Shown: positions 25,698-34,973, numbered from the stretch's first letter. The stretch: 64,000 nt of DNA from DATFVA01 sp963764235 (GCA_963764235.1 CAVXRO010000003.1:62001-126000), one strand, 5' to 3'. Notes: generated by a model from the sequence alone, not told the origin. Numbers and translations are program-made.

Positions 25698-27147
25698 ATG
25701 ATTATACCCGGCGACATTATCAGAAAAGATATCAGCCGCAGGGACGGCCATCCTGCCATTATAACCCCCGATTCCGAGATCTCATTTAACGAATTAAATA
25801 TAAGAATAAGACAAACATCCGCATGGCTGAAATCCATAGGGGTCAAAGAGCATACGAAGGCGGCTCTGCTCAGCAGCAATTGTCCCGATTATGTTATCTT
25901 CCTTTCGGCTTTATGGAACCTGAACGCCTGCGTAATTCCGCTTAACACAATGTTATCAGATCCGGAGCTTACGGATATTATAAATTTCTCCGATGCGGAA
26001 TTTCTCTTTTCCGGGCAAACTGAAAAGCGGAAACTTCCTGTAAAAATCCCCCGATATGATTTCGGTATGATTTCACCCGGTAAAGATGACTTTAAGACTC
26101 CCGGAATTGATCCTGATGCACTTTCACTGGTTATGTTTACATCGGGAGCAACGAGACAGCCGAAAGGTGTAATGCATTCACTTAATGATCTGCTGAATAG
26201 TGCAGACAACAGTCAGGACCTGCTGAAGCAAACTCCCGATGACCGCTGGCTAGCAAGTCTTCCTTTTTATCATATAGGCGGATTATCGATCATCATAAGA
26301 GCATTCCGTTTGGCTCCTCCCTTATAATTCCTAAATCACTGAAAAATGATGAGCTTGTAAACGCGTTAACGACCTGAAGCCTTCATTCGCATCTCTTGTT
26401 TCAACCCAGCTGAACAGGATGCTTGAAAGAGGCTGGCGGCCTTCAAAAGAGTTAAAAAACATCCTTCTTGGAGGAGGATTTGCAGATGAAGAAATAATAA
26501 GAGAGGCATCTGCCGCCGGATGTCCCGTTTCAAATGTTTACGGCTCTACCGAAACCTCCGCTTTTGTAACAGCAAATGATCCCGTGAGTATTAAAAGCAA
26601 ACCCCTCTCTGCCGGCAGGGCGCTGGGCAGCAATAAAGTTTTTATAGTCGACGACCAGCTCAATGAAGAAAAAGCAGGCCAACACGGTGAAATATCTAAT
26701 TCAGAGTAAAGCTCTCTTTCACGGATATTATAAAGATGAAAAAGAAACAGGAAAAAAATTAACCGCAAAGGGATATTTAACCGGCGATGTCGGATATAAA
26801 GATGGTGACGGCGACCTGTTTGTTGAGGCTAGAAGAACCGATCTATAATTACGGGCGGGGAAAATGTTAATCCCCTCGAGGTTGAGGCAGCATTAAATAA
26901 AATGCCCGGAATAGGAGACAGCTGCGTGTTCGCTCTGCCTGATAAGGAATGGGACCGGATTGTAACCGCGGCCGTTGTATTAAAAAAGGATGTTTTGATT
27001 AAAGAAATTGCAGGATATCTAAAGGAAAGGATTGCAGGTTATAAGATCCCGAAAAGATTTTATCCTGTGGAGAGTATTCCGAGATCGCCTCTGGGGAAAA
27101 TATTGAGGGAAAAAGTGAGAGAAGAGATTGGAACCATTTTAGATTGA
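25698..27147 (+). pseudogene. menE: o-Succinylbenzoate-CoA ligase, four frameshifts
   Basis: A full-length adenylate-forming ligase (about 480 residues) is recognisable across four frame changes: near 26309 (CGTTTGGC for CGTTTTGGC), near 26368 (TTAACGAC for TTAAACGAC), near 26695, and near 26847. Conserved motifs all survive: FTSGATRQPKGVMHS (AMP-binding loop), LPFYHIGGLSII, NVYGSTETSAF, YLTGDVGYKDGDGDLFV, RTDL-IITGGENVNPLEVEAA, and the catalytic Lys region PRSPLGKILREKV. The breaks leave the protein sequence otherwise undamaged. MenE makes o-succinylbenzoyl-CoA for MenB, so loss would block the pathway unless another ligase substitutes. Local consensus errors are the simplest explanation; recent inactivation is the alternative. 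Confidence 0.85.
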
Positions 27148-27213
27148 AGATTGAACCTGCCTGCCGGTAGGCAGGGATTGAAGAATGAAGAATGAGGATT
27201 GAAGATTGCAATT
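27141..27213. repeat. Heptameric array containing a 20-bp REP-like palindrome
   Basis: Between the 3' ends of menE and the thioesterase gene lie 7-base words (AGATTGA, AGATTGA, then GAATGAA, GAATGAG, GATTGAA, GATTGCA). Within them at 27156-27175 sits CCTGCCTGCCGGTAGGCAGG, an almost perfect palindrome (one mismatched pair) that occurs twice more at 30671 and 30705. Confidence 0.7.
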
Positions 27214-27214
27214 T

Positions 27215-27619
27215 TCAATATCCAAGATGCGCTTTCAATCCTGATCTGACTTCATCTATTATCGCTGTTTTCTTCCACTTCTTTTTATCAACAAAAATAT
27301 GAACTGTTTTAACCTGGTTTGTTATCTCACCTTTCGGGTTCCTGCAGGCATATGAGAGTTCAAATGAACTTTCCTTCAGCTTACTTACAATAATTTCAAC
27401 CGTTACCTCATCTCCCGGTCTTAGCGGAAGCATATAGTCGCCTTCCGAATGAATTATCGGCACGACATACTCTTCATTATTCCAGTAATCCGATCCAAGA
27501 TTAAACGATCTGATAAGGTCTTCATAGGCTGAATGACATAATTCGAATATCCTTCCGAAAAATAATATCCCGGCCGGATCACAATCGTAAAAATTTATTA
27601 TCTTTTTTAATGTATGCAT
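27215..27619 (-). CDS. Hotdog-fold acyl-CoA thioesterase (possible DHNA-CoA thioesterase)
   Basis: From the ATG at 27619 the protein has 134 residues of the 4-hydroxybenzoyl-CoA thioesterase type: INFYDCDPAGILFFGRIFEL, then HSAYEDLIRSF. The Asp in DCDPAG is the active-site residue of this subgroup. Menaquinone producers need a thioesterase to release DHNA from DHNA-CoA between MenB and MenA; hotdog enzymes of this type do so in cyanobacteria and plants. Its position converging on the end of the men operon supports that role (inference). I rejected the upstream in-frame extension because it encodes translated heptameric array sequence. Confidence 0.72.
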   Translation of the reverse strand: MHTLKKIINFYDCDPAGILFFGRIFELCHSAYEDLIRSFNLGSDYWNNEEYVVPIIHSEGDYMLPLRPGDEVTVEIIVSKLKESSFELSYACRNPKGEITNQVKTVHIFVDKKKWKKTAIIDEVRSGLKAHLGY

Positions 27620-27627
27620 AAGGCAAT

Positions 27628-27710
27628 TATGAACAATGAATAATGGATAATGAATAATTAAAAATGAATAATTAAAAATGAACAATTCTGTCAATCTGCA
27701 ATCTGCAATC
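27628..27710. repeat. Heptameric array upstream of the thioesterase gene
   Basis: The stretch reads AATGAAT, AATGGAT, AATGAAT, AATTAAA, AATGAAT, AATTAAA, AATGAAC, then CAATCTG, CAATCTG, CAATCTT. Together with 27141-27213 it brackets the thioesterase gene with arrays of partly complementary words. It occupies the whole gap to the nitrilase gene, so the thioesterase promoter must lie within it or upstream. Confidence 0.65.
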
Positions 27711-28472
27711 TTAAATAAGTTTCATATCATTCAAAAACGGCAGGGCCGCCTTAACCTCATCCGCCTTTTCTTTAAGTATTTCAGCACTGACAATCTTCTC
27801 CTCAGCCGAAACCGAAGCCAGCTCATTACCCATTGGATCGATTATGCTGCTGTAGCCGGGATACTTCAGTTTCGGATCATCCCCCACCCTGTTTACCCCG
27901 AGCACATAGCACTGGTTCTCGATCGCCCGCGCTTTCAGCAGAGTACGCCAGTGTTCTATCCTGGTATCAGGCCAGTTGGCTATAACGATGATCATATCGA
28001 CTTTCTTTTTTGCATAAAGACGGTAAAGTTCAGGGAACCTCAGGTCATAGCAGATCGACAAACCGGCAGTCATATCATTTATCTTAGTGATTACTGTCTC
28101 TTCTCCCTTAGCATAATTCTTATCTTCGGTTGAATAGGAAAAGGGATGTATTTTGCGATATGTTTTAACAAGCTTACCGTCGGTGTTAATGTGCAGCAGC
28201 GTATTATAATATTTCTTCTCGCTCTTTTCTATTATTCCTGCCAGTAAATGAACCGAGTATTTCTGGGCAGTCTCCGCAAAGAAATTAAAACTTTCACCAT
28301 TCAGTTCTTCGGCAAAGTCTGCCGCTTTCATAGTAAAACCTGTAAGGGTCATCTCGGGGAACACAAGAAGATCCTGCTTCTCATAATTGTGAGAAAGAAG
28401 CCAGCTGATCTTATCGCTGTTCATTTTTTTATTTTCCCATTCGGGATTGTACTGAACTAATCCTGCTTTCAT
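27711..28472 (-). CDS. Carbon-nitrogen hydrolase, omega-amidase (YafV/NIT2) type
   Basis: The 253-residue protein is a nitrilase-superfamily amidase. The catalytic triad is visible: Glu40 in LLVFPEMTLTGF, Lys107 in YRKIHPFSYS, and Cys141 in LSICYDLRFPELYR. NWPDTRIEHWRTLLKARAIE and CYVLGVNRVGDDP are typical of omega-amidases, which deaminate alpha-ketoglutaramate or ketosuccinamate as metabolite repair. Length matches the family (about 255). It is divergent from the FG-GAP protein gene starting at 28579; no close partner gene is seen. Confidence 0.85.
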   Translation of the reverse strand: MKAGLVQYNPEWENKKMNSDKISWLLSHNYEKQDLLVFPEMTLTGFTMKAADFAEELNGESFNFFAETAQKYSVHLLAGIIEKSEKKYYNTLLHINTDGKLVKTYRKIHPFSYSTEDKNYAKGEETVITKINDMTAGLSICYDLRFPELYRLYAKKKVDMIIVIANWPDTRIEHWRTLLKARAIENQCYVLGVNRVGDDPKLKYPGYSSIIDPMGNELASVSAEEKIVSAEILKEKADEVKAALPFLNDMKLI

Positions 28473-28578
28473 TGTTCTAAACTCACACCTTATTTCTTTT
28501 TTGTATTATTCTTTATATTATTCAATGTTCGTACTCTAAATTACATTATCTCAATAACTAAAAAAAGAGAGGGATACT

Positions 28579-30648
28579 ATGGTAAAAAATTTCTTTACCC
28601 TTTCGGTTGTTCTGCTTCTTCTCTCCGCAATTGCGTATTCGCAGCAGACAAGAATAACAACAGACCGGCAGAAAGTAAATCAATTTTTTAACGACTCCAG
28701 AATAATTCCTGATGTAATGGGAAGAATAAATTATATACCTCCGGCAGGAGTCAGTAACCCGTCAGAGGTTGATTCATTCCCTTTGTTCAGCGGATTCCCC
28801 ATAACTATCACAGGCAGTTCACTTGAAGGAGGAATATTCTGCAACCTCGATAGTGATCCGGAGCTTGAGTTTGTTTACTGCATTACTTACACGGTGCAGG
28901 CATTTAATATGGACGGCTCCCCTGTTACAGGATGGCCGAAAACTTTACCTCAGCCAACGCAGAGCGCTCCCGCTTTCGGCGACATCGACGGTGACGGCGA
29001 AGGGGAGATAGTTGTTACTTCTATCTTCGGGTCTTCCCAGGGAAGCATCTTTGCCTGGCATAAAGACGGTACACCGGTAACAGGATTCCCGGTTACCCAT
29101 GGTTATTCGACAAGAACTCCCGTATTGGCCGACATCGACAATGACGGAGCAATGGAAATCATTATTAATAAAAGGATTTATCCTCTCGGTGAAGAATGGG
29201 CTTATAAAGGAGACGGAACCGTTCTGTGGACACAATCGCTTAACCATGTTCCTGCGTCGAGCGCGGCGGTCGGCGATATAACAGGCGACGGCGTCCCGGA
29301 AATTATCTGCGAATCATACCTAAGTCTCTATGCAATGGATAACACTGGTACCATACTTCCGGGATTTCCATTCGATCTTCCCGCAGGTGTTACCAACTCC
29401 TATTCATCACCCGTGCTGGCCGATGTTGATGGCGACGGCATCAGGGAAATCATTTTCGGATCGCAGGCTGATAACGGACAGGGCTACGTGCATATCCTTA
29501 AAAACGACGGGACGGTTTATCCGGGCTGGCCGAAGATCACAGGCAACTGGGTTTATACTCCCCCTGCTGTGGGTTACATTGACAACGATAACATTCTTGA
29601 CGTAGCAGTAGGCGACCAGGTATTAAGCTTAACACCTGTTGATTATGTGTATGCATGGAATGTGAACGGTACTGCTCTTTCGGGTTTCCCGATAGGACCG
29701 TCGAATGCCATCAACAGCCAGATAATTCTCGGTGATCTTGATAATAACGGAACGATGGACCTGATTACAGATGATAACGGTGCACCATATTATCACGGCT
29801 ACAGCTCTGACGGTTCCATCCTTCCCGGCTGGCCGATAATGGTTAACGGGGAAACAACTTTTTATGAAATGCCCGCGCTGGCAGATATTGACGGCAACGG
29901 CGTGCTTGATATACTCGGTGCCGGCAACCAGGGCTTCGGATCTTCCGCACAGGTGATCATTCATTTGTGGGATACAGGCAATCCGTTTGTACCTGATAAT
30001 TATATACTGCCTGTCTTCCAGTATAACGAAAGACATAACGGGGTTTACGGCGACTTAAGTCTAACCGTGCCTGTAGAACTTGTTTCTTTCACCGCTTCAG
30101 TTTCAGGCCGCAGCGTTATCCTTAACTGGATTACCGCTACCGAAACAAACAACCGCGGTTTTGACGTAGAGAGATTGAATACTGCAGATGGCAGATTCAA
30201 GAATGACGAAAGCGAATGGACCAAAATAGCATTCCTTTCAGGAGGCGGGACAACAACAGAACCAAGGTCATATACATATTCAGATGACAATGCTGTTTCC
30301 GGTAACTACTATTACAGACTTAAACAAATCGACTTCGACGGCAGTTTTGCTTATTCGCAGGTTGTTAATGCGGATCTGAGCACTGTGTCGTATGCACTAT
30401 CTCAGAATTTTCCGAACCCCTTTAACCCGGCAACGTCTATCAGCTACTCTGTTCCGGAAAAATCGGTTGTGAGTCTTGAGATATTTAATTCATTAGGACA
30501 AAAAGTCAGGACGCTTGTTAACGGTACAAAGGAAACAGGAAGTTATACTGTCAGCTTCGATGCGGCTAACCTGCCGAGCGGAGTGTACCTGTACAAGATG
30601 AGTGCAGGCAAGTACAGTGAAACAAGAAAGATGTTGTTGCTGAAGTAA
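28579..30648 (+). CDS. FG-GAP/VCBS repeat protein with type IX secretion sorting domain
   Basis: A 689-residue exported protein: signal peptide (TLSVVLLLLSAIAYSQQ), then at least six FG-GAP-type beta-propeller repeats carrying Ca-binding D-x-D-x-D loops (GDIDGDGEGEIVV; ADIDNDGAMEIII; GDITGDGVPEIIC; ADVDGDGIREIIFG; GDLDNNGTMDLIT; ADIDGNGVLDILG). From about residue 495 a module begins VPVELVSFTASVSGRSVILN, which is shared with two other proteins here. The C-terminal ~80 residues are the T9SS sorting domain (LSQNFPNPFNPATSISYSVP ... GVYLYKMSAGKYSETRKMLLLK region). Such proteins are secreted and attached to the cell surface. GAGAGGG precedes the ATG. Ligand unknown. Confidence 0.88.
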   Translation: MVKNFFTLSVVLLLLSAIAYSQQTRITTDRQKVNQFFNDSRIIPDVMGRINYIPPAGVSNPSEVDSFPLFSGFPITITGSSLEGGIFCNLDSDPELEFVYCITYTVQAFNMDGSPVTGWPKTLPQPTQSAPAFGDIDGDGEGEIVVTSIFGSSQGSIFAWHKDGTPVTGFPVTHGYSTRTPVLADIDNDGAMEIIINKRIYPLGEEWAYKGDGTVLWTQSLNHVPASSAAVGDITGDGVPEIICESYLSLYAMDNTGTILPGFPFDLPAGVTNSYSSPVLADVDGDGIREIIFGSQADNGQGYVHILKNDGTVYPGWPKITGNWVYTPPAVGYIDNDNILDVAVGDQVLSLTPVDYVYAWNVNGTALSGFPIGPSNAINSQIILGDLDNNGTMDLITDDNGAPYYHGYSSDGSILPGWPIMVNGETTFYEMPALADIDGNGVLDILGAGNQGFGSSAQVIIHLWDTGNPFVPDNYILPVFQYNERHNGVYGDLSLTVPVELVSFTASVSGRSVILNWITATETNNRGFDVERLNTADGRFKNDESEWTKIAFLSGGGTTTEPRSYTYSDDNAVSGNYYYRLKQIDFDGSFAYSQVVNADLSTVSYALSQNFPNPFNPATSISYSVPEKSVVSLEIFNSLGQKVRTLVNGTKETGSYTVSFDAANLPSGVYLYKMSAGKYSETRKMLLLK

Positions 30649-30649
30649 A

Positions 30650-30830
30650 CCTGGAGGATTGAATATTGAACCTGCCTGCCGGTAGGCAGGGATTGCAGAT
30701 TGAACCTGCCTGCCGGTAGGCAGGGATTGCAGATTGAAGATTATTTTCAGTCTGCAATTTTAATTTTCAATTTTCAATATTAAATTACTTTTTACTTTTT
30801 ACTTTTTACTTTTTACTTTTTACTTGTTTA
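30650..30830. repeat. Composite intergenic array: heptamers, two REP-like palindromes, TACTTTT repeats
   Basis: The gap holds GATTGAA/GATTGCA words, two copies of CCTGCCTGCCGGTAGGCAGG (30671-30690 and 30705-30724) in direct repeat 34 bases apart, then from about 30786 to 30824 five or more tandem copies of the 7-base unit TACTTTT. The last array ends about 12 bases before the asd start, where a promoter spacer or leader would be. Confidence 0.75.
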
Positions 30831-30836
30831 ACGCCT

Positions 30837-31901
30837 ATGATTCCACCCAGGATCCCTGTCGCTGTACTCGGCGCTACCGGCAGCGTGGGACAAAAATTTA
30901 TCTCCCTGCTTTCCAATCACCCATGGTTCGAAGTTAAAATGATTGCAGCTTCCGATAAGTCCGCCGGAAAAAAATATAAGGATGCGGTCAACTGGATGCT
31001 GAACGACCCCCTGCCTCCCGAAATCGGCGAACTTGAGGTTCAGAACTGCGTGCCCAATCCAAATCTAAGGACTGCATTTTCAGGTCTCGATTCCTCCGTG
31101 GCAGGAACAATAGAAGAGGACTTCGCAAACGACGGTTATACTGTTGTATCAAATTCTAAGAATCACCGGATGGATAAATTTGTTCCCCTGCTCGTTCCCG
31201 AAATAAATCCTGATCATCTGGGACTTATTAAGAAACAGAATTATAAAAACAACGGCTGTATTGTCACCAACCCCAACTGCTCTGTCATCGGTCTGGTCCT
31301 GGCATTGAAACCCCTTGCCGATAAGTTCGGCATCGAAGCTGTAAATGTTGTAACAATGCAGGCAATATCCGGCGCCGGTTACCCGGGCGTTGCAAGTCTC
31401 GATATCATAGATAACGTCATCCCTTATATCGGCGGCGGTGAGGAAGAAAAAATCGAAACAGAACCCAACAAGATCCTCGGCAGCGTCAGCGGCGATGGTA
31501 TAAAAGACCTCGACATAAAAATCAGTGCCCAGGTTAACCGTGTTGCGGTAATCGATGGTCATACCGAATGCGTTCAGATAAAGCTGAAGAAAAAAGCTGA
31601 CAAAAATGAAATACTGGACGCCTGGAATAATTTTTCGGGAGAACCCCGGGAAAATGATCTCCCTTCAGCCCCGGTAAAACCAATATATTATTTCCACGAG
31701 AAAAATTATCCTCAGCCCAGAATCCACCGTAATCTTGATAAAGGAATGGCAGTATCAATAGGCAGGTTAAGAGAGGATAAGTTTTTTGATTACAAGTTTG
31801 TTGTACTTTCCCACAACACTATGCGTGGTGCGGCGGGAGGGGCCATTCTTTGTGCGGAATTGATGAAAGTTAAAGGATTACTCTCCCCTTCTCAGAAATG
31901 A
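30837..31901 (+). CDS. asd: Aspartate-semialdehyde dehydrogenase (archaeal/fungal-type)
   Basis: Asd reduces aspartyl phosphate in Lys/Thr/Met and diaminopimelate synthesis. The 354-residue protein has the NADP loop AVLGATGSVGQKFISLL, the catalytic Cys in IVTNPNCSVIGLVLALKPL, AISGAGYPGVASLDI, and the substrate-binding HTECVQIKLKKK with LSHNTMRGAAGG near the end. The NPNCSV context and length fit the archaeal/yeast-like class rather than the E. coli class. No other lysine-pathway gene lies beside it. Its 5' region is a tandem heptameric array. Confidence 0.93.
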   Translation: MIPPRIPVAVLGATGSVGQKFISLLSNHPWFEVKMIAASDKSAGKKYKDAVNWMLNDPLPPEIGELEVQNCVPNPNLRTAFSGLDSSVAGTIEEDFANDGYTVVSNSKNHRMDKFVPLLVPEINPDHLGLIKKQNYKNNGCIVTNPNCSVIGLVLALKPLADKFGIEAVNVVTMQAISGAGYPGVASLDIIDNVIPYIGGGEEEKIETEPNKILGSVSGDGIKDLDIKISAQVNRVAVIDGHTECVQIKLKKKADKNEILDAWNNFSGEPRENDLPSAPVKPIYYFHEKNYPQPRIHRNLDKGMAVSIGRLREDKFFDYKFVVLSHNTMRGAAGGAILCAELMKVKGLLSPSQK

Positions 31902-31990
31902 GAATAAATATTTGTATTTTAAATGATCCAATTTCAGTTTAGTTTTGCATCGGTGAAATTTCCATATAAACCCCGAAAGTTTCGTATTAC

Positions 31991-33448
31991 ATGTTAAGAA
32001 AAGAGCTGCTTGAAAAAACCTTTAAATTCGATTTCGATCTTTTCAATAGCCTCCAGGATATGTGTTTCATTCTCTCAGAGACCGGTGAAATACTTGATGT
32101 AAATATCTCCGGGGCTATTAAGCTGGGGGTACCTCTGAACGAGATTGAGGGAAGAAAATTCGTCAGCCTGTTCGAACCCGGATATACCGATGAGGTCAAA
32201 AGAACATTCACGAATTGTGTAGAATATAGTAAAAGCGGAAGCCTGACCGCAAGGTTTATCTCGGCCGACAAAAATGTCGATGCCAACATAGTCTTTACCC
32301 CTACCCTTCAGCAGGTGGATAAAGAAGAGAAGCTCTATTTCTTCGTGATGGCTCACGACATCACCGCCGAAAAAGAAAAGGAAATGAACCTGCTCAGGTT
32401 CTACAATATTGCCGAGAACACGGTTAATCCCCTGCAGATTACAGATCTTAAGGGAAGAATGATTTATGTTAACCCTGCTTTTATGGAAGCCAGCGGATAC
32501 TCAAAAGATGAGCTGCTTGGTAAAAACCCAAGCGTGTTCAGCAGCGGAAAAAAATCGAAGAAATTCTGGAGACAGATGTGGGACACAATAAACGCCGGCA
32601 AAGTATGGGTAGGTGAGGTTGAGAACAGGAGAAAAAACGGCGAACCTTTTTATACCCAGCTCCTTGTATCCCCTATACTCGATTCAGAAAAAAAGATATG
32701 GGGATTCTTCGGTATACACCGCGATCTCAGCGAAAAGCGTATGTTTGAAAAACAGCTTATACATACTCAGAAAATGGAAAGCATCGGAACACTTGCCGCG
32801 GGAATTGCCCATGAAGTCGGCAATCCTCTCGCATCGATCTCTGCACTTGTGCAGGTTGTTCTCAGAACAACGGATGATGATTTTGTAAAGGATAAACTGG
32901 GACTCGTAAGAAGCCAGGTTACAAGGATCTCAAAGATTATCAGAGATCTCGTCGATTTCTCCCGTCCTTCCGATTACGAGCTCCAGGTAATAAATATAAA
33001 TGAGGCTATAGAAGAGGCAGTGGAGATTGTTAAGGTAGGCGCACGCGCCAAAGATGTTGATTTTATATTTGATCTGGAAAACGACCTTCCTCTGCTTCCT
33101 CTAATATCCGACCAGATCCAGCAGGTGTTTATAAATATTTTAATTAATGCGGTCGACTCAATGTCGGAAGCCGGGTCATCCGGCAGGAAAAAACAGATTA
33201 GAGTAAGCTCGCAGACTAAAAACGAAAAAATAATACTGCAGTTCACAGATTCAGGTCCCGGTATAGAAGAGAAAAACTTCTCCAAGATCTTCGAACCGTT
33301 CTATACCACAAAGAAACCGGGAAAAGGAACAGGACTGGGACTCTGGGTAAGCTACGGCATTATAAAGAGTTTTCAGGGAAATATAGAAGTATCCAGTAAC
33401 CCGGATGAGTTTACAACATTTACAATAACACTTCCTCTCAGTACTTAA
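31991..33448 (+). CDS. PAS-domain sensor histidine kinase (NtrB/AtoS-like)
   Basis: A 485-residue cytoplasmic kinase without membrane spans. Two PAS domains (about 14-125 and 135-250; FMEASGYSKDELLGKNPSVF is typical of the second) precede HisKA with the phospho-His in AAGIAHEVGNPLASI and an HATPase with N-box FINILINAVDSM, G1 DSGPGIEEKN and G2 GKGTGLGLWVSYGII. The sequence AHEVGNPLASI and its pairing with a sigma54-activator regulator 20 bases downstream place it in the NtrB/AtoS group. It probably phosphorylates that regulator in response to an internal signal sensed by the PAS domains. Confidence 0.9.
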   Translation: MLRKELLEKTFKFDFDLFNSLQDMCFILSETGEILDVNISGAIKLGVPLNEIEGRKFVSLFEPGYTDEVKRTFTNCVEYSKSGSLTARFISADKNVDANIVFTPTLQQVDKEEKLYFFVMAHDITAEKEKEMNLLRFYNIAENTVNPLQITDLKGRMIYVNPAFMEASGYSKDELLGKNPSVFSSGKKSKKFWRQMWDTINAGKVWVGEVENRRKNGEPFYTQLLVSPILDSEKKIWGFFGIHRDLSEKRMFEKQLIHTQKMESIGTLAAGIAHEVGNPLASISALVQVVLRTTDDDFVKDKLGLVRSQVTRISKIIRDLVDFSRPSDYELQVININEAIEEAVEIVKVGARAKDVDFIFDLENDLPLLPLISDQIQQVFINILINAVDSMSEAGSSGRKKQIRVSSQTKNEKIILQFTDSGPGIEEKNFSKIFEPFYTTKKPGKGTGLGLWVSYGIIKSFQGNIEVSSNPDEFTTFTITLPLST

Positions 33449-33468
33449 AATAACAGGAAGATATAGAA

Positions 33469-34824
33469 ATGAACGAAAGAATACTTGTAGTTGATGATGA
33501 ACAAATAATAAGAGAATCTCTTTCCTACATCTTAACGAAAGAAGGCTACAGCGTGCAGGAGGCCGAGAACGGAAGAGAGGCTTATGAAATGCTCCTTAAG
33601 GAATCATTTGACCTTGTGATTACCGACCTTGAGATGCCCGAGATGAAAGGAACTCAGCTCCTTGAAGAGATTAAAAAACTCGATATTCAGACAGTTGTTG
33701 TAGTAGTTACAGCCTACGGCTCACTGGATACGGCAATAGCAGCACTACGGAGCGGGGCAAACGACTACATACTCAAGCCGGTTGAATTCGACGAACTCAT
33801 TATAAAGATAAAACGGCTTCTTGATATGAAAAACCTGCTGTTAGAGAACCGTATATTAAGAAAAGAGGTCCAGCGGGAATATGATTTTGAGAATATCATC
33901 GGCAACAGTCATGCTATCAAAAAAGTCTATGAAATGATCGATACCGTTGCCGATACCGACAGCACGGTGCTCATCACCGGAAAAAGCGGTACAGGTAAAG
34001 AGCTTGTAGCCCGCTCGCTTCATTATAAAAGCAAAAGAAAAAACAAACCGTTCATCGCCATAAACTGCGGCGCCATCTCCGAAAACCTTATTGAAAGTGA
34101 ATTGTTCGGTCATAAAAAAGGATCATTCACCGGTGCGATCTCTGACAAGGAAGGGCTGATGAAAGCCGCCGAAGGCGGAACCCTTTTCCTTGATGAGATA
34201 AGCGAGCTTCCCCTGCAGCTGCAGGTAAAATTCCTGAGAGCACTCCAGGAAAAAGAATACACTCCGGTGGGCACAACAATTTCACTCCCTGTAAATTTAA
34301 GATTCATCGCGTCGAGCAACCGGATATTGAAAGAGGAAATTGAAGCAGGGAAATTCCGTGAGGATCTCTTCTACCGCCTTAACGTAATTGAAATTAACCT
34401 CCCTTCACTCAAAGAAAGAGAGGAAGACATTCCCTTGCTGGCCGATCACTTCCTCGACAAATACCGCAAGGAGATGAATAAAACCATTAAGGGTATCGAC
34501 AGCGAAGCAATCCGTGCATTGATGAACTATGAGTGGAAAGGCGAGATCAGGGAGCTTGAAAATGTAATGGAACGGGCGGTAATATTCTGCAAAAGCGACT
34601 TTATAACGCTCAAAGATCTACCGTCGGGATTTAAGCCGAACGACGCACCGATGAATATCTCGGGGAAAATGTCGCTCGACGATGCTATAAGACGCTATGA
34701 GAGAGACCTTATACTGAAAACACTTGATGATAATAAACTTAATAAGGAAAAAACCGCCGAAGATCTCCAGGTTGGACTCTCAACTTTGTACCGTAAATTA
34801 AAAGAACTGGACATAAAAACCTGA
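33469..34824 (+). CDS. Sigma54-dependent response regulator (NtrC family)
   Basis: A 451-residue activator with three domains: receiver (1-120, phosphorylation site Asp53 in LVITDLEMPEMKG), AAA+ (about 140-380; Walker A TGKSGTGKEL, Walker B GGTLFLDEI, arginine region FREDLFYRLNVIEI), and a Fis-type HTH (KEKTAEDLQVGLSTLYRKLK). The sigma54-contact loop reads GSFTGA instead of the usual GAFTGA, a tolerated but less common variant. It follows the sensor kinase by 20 bases. Two -24/-12 elements lie just downstream, so the next gene is a likely target. Confidence 0.92.
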   Translation: MNERILVVDDEQIIRESLSYILTKEGYSVQEAENGREAYEMLLKESFDLVITDLEMPEMKGTQLLEEIKKLDIQTVVVVVTAYGSLDTAIAALRSGANDYILKPVEFDELIIKIKRLLDMKNLLLENRILRKEVQREYDFENIIGNSHAIKKVYEMIDTVADTDSTVLITGKSGTGKELVARSLHYKSKRKNKPFIAINCGAISENLIESELFGHKKGSFTGAISDKEGLMKAAEGGTLFLDEISELPLQLQVKFLRALQEKEYTPVGTTISLPVNLRFIASSNRILKEEIEAGKFREDLFYRLNVIEINLPSLKEREEDIPLLADHFLDKYRKEMNKTIKGIDSEAIRALMNYEWKGEIRELENVMERAVIFCKSDFITLKDLPSGFKPNDAPMNISGKMSLDDAIRRYERDLILKTLDDNKLNKEKTAEDLQVGLSTLYRKLKELDIKT

Positions 34825-34881
34825 ATTATCTTTCTCATTAGTTGAAAAACAATTTTATCCATCTTTTTATTTGCGAGAAAT

Positions 34882-34897
34882 GGGCACTTTATCAGCC
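34882..34897 (+). promoter_or_regulatory. Possible second sigma54 (-24/-12) element
   Basis: TGGGCACTTTATCAGC keeps the GG-N10-GC spacing required by sigma54 holoenzyme, but the -12 part (CAGC) is weaker than the consensus TTGC. It lies 92 bases upstream of the better element at 34974. Confidence 0.35.
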
Positions 34898-34973
34898 GTG
34901 GAATACAATTTACCCGCCCGTGCAAATCTGCTATAATTAAATATTTGAATCATTTTCTTATAAAAAGGTTATT

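Noticed and set aside
30650..30830. Possible CRISPR array
   Set aside because: The two 20-bp palindromes are 34 bases apart, but spacers are heptamer words rather than unique sequence and no cas gene is present.
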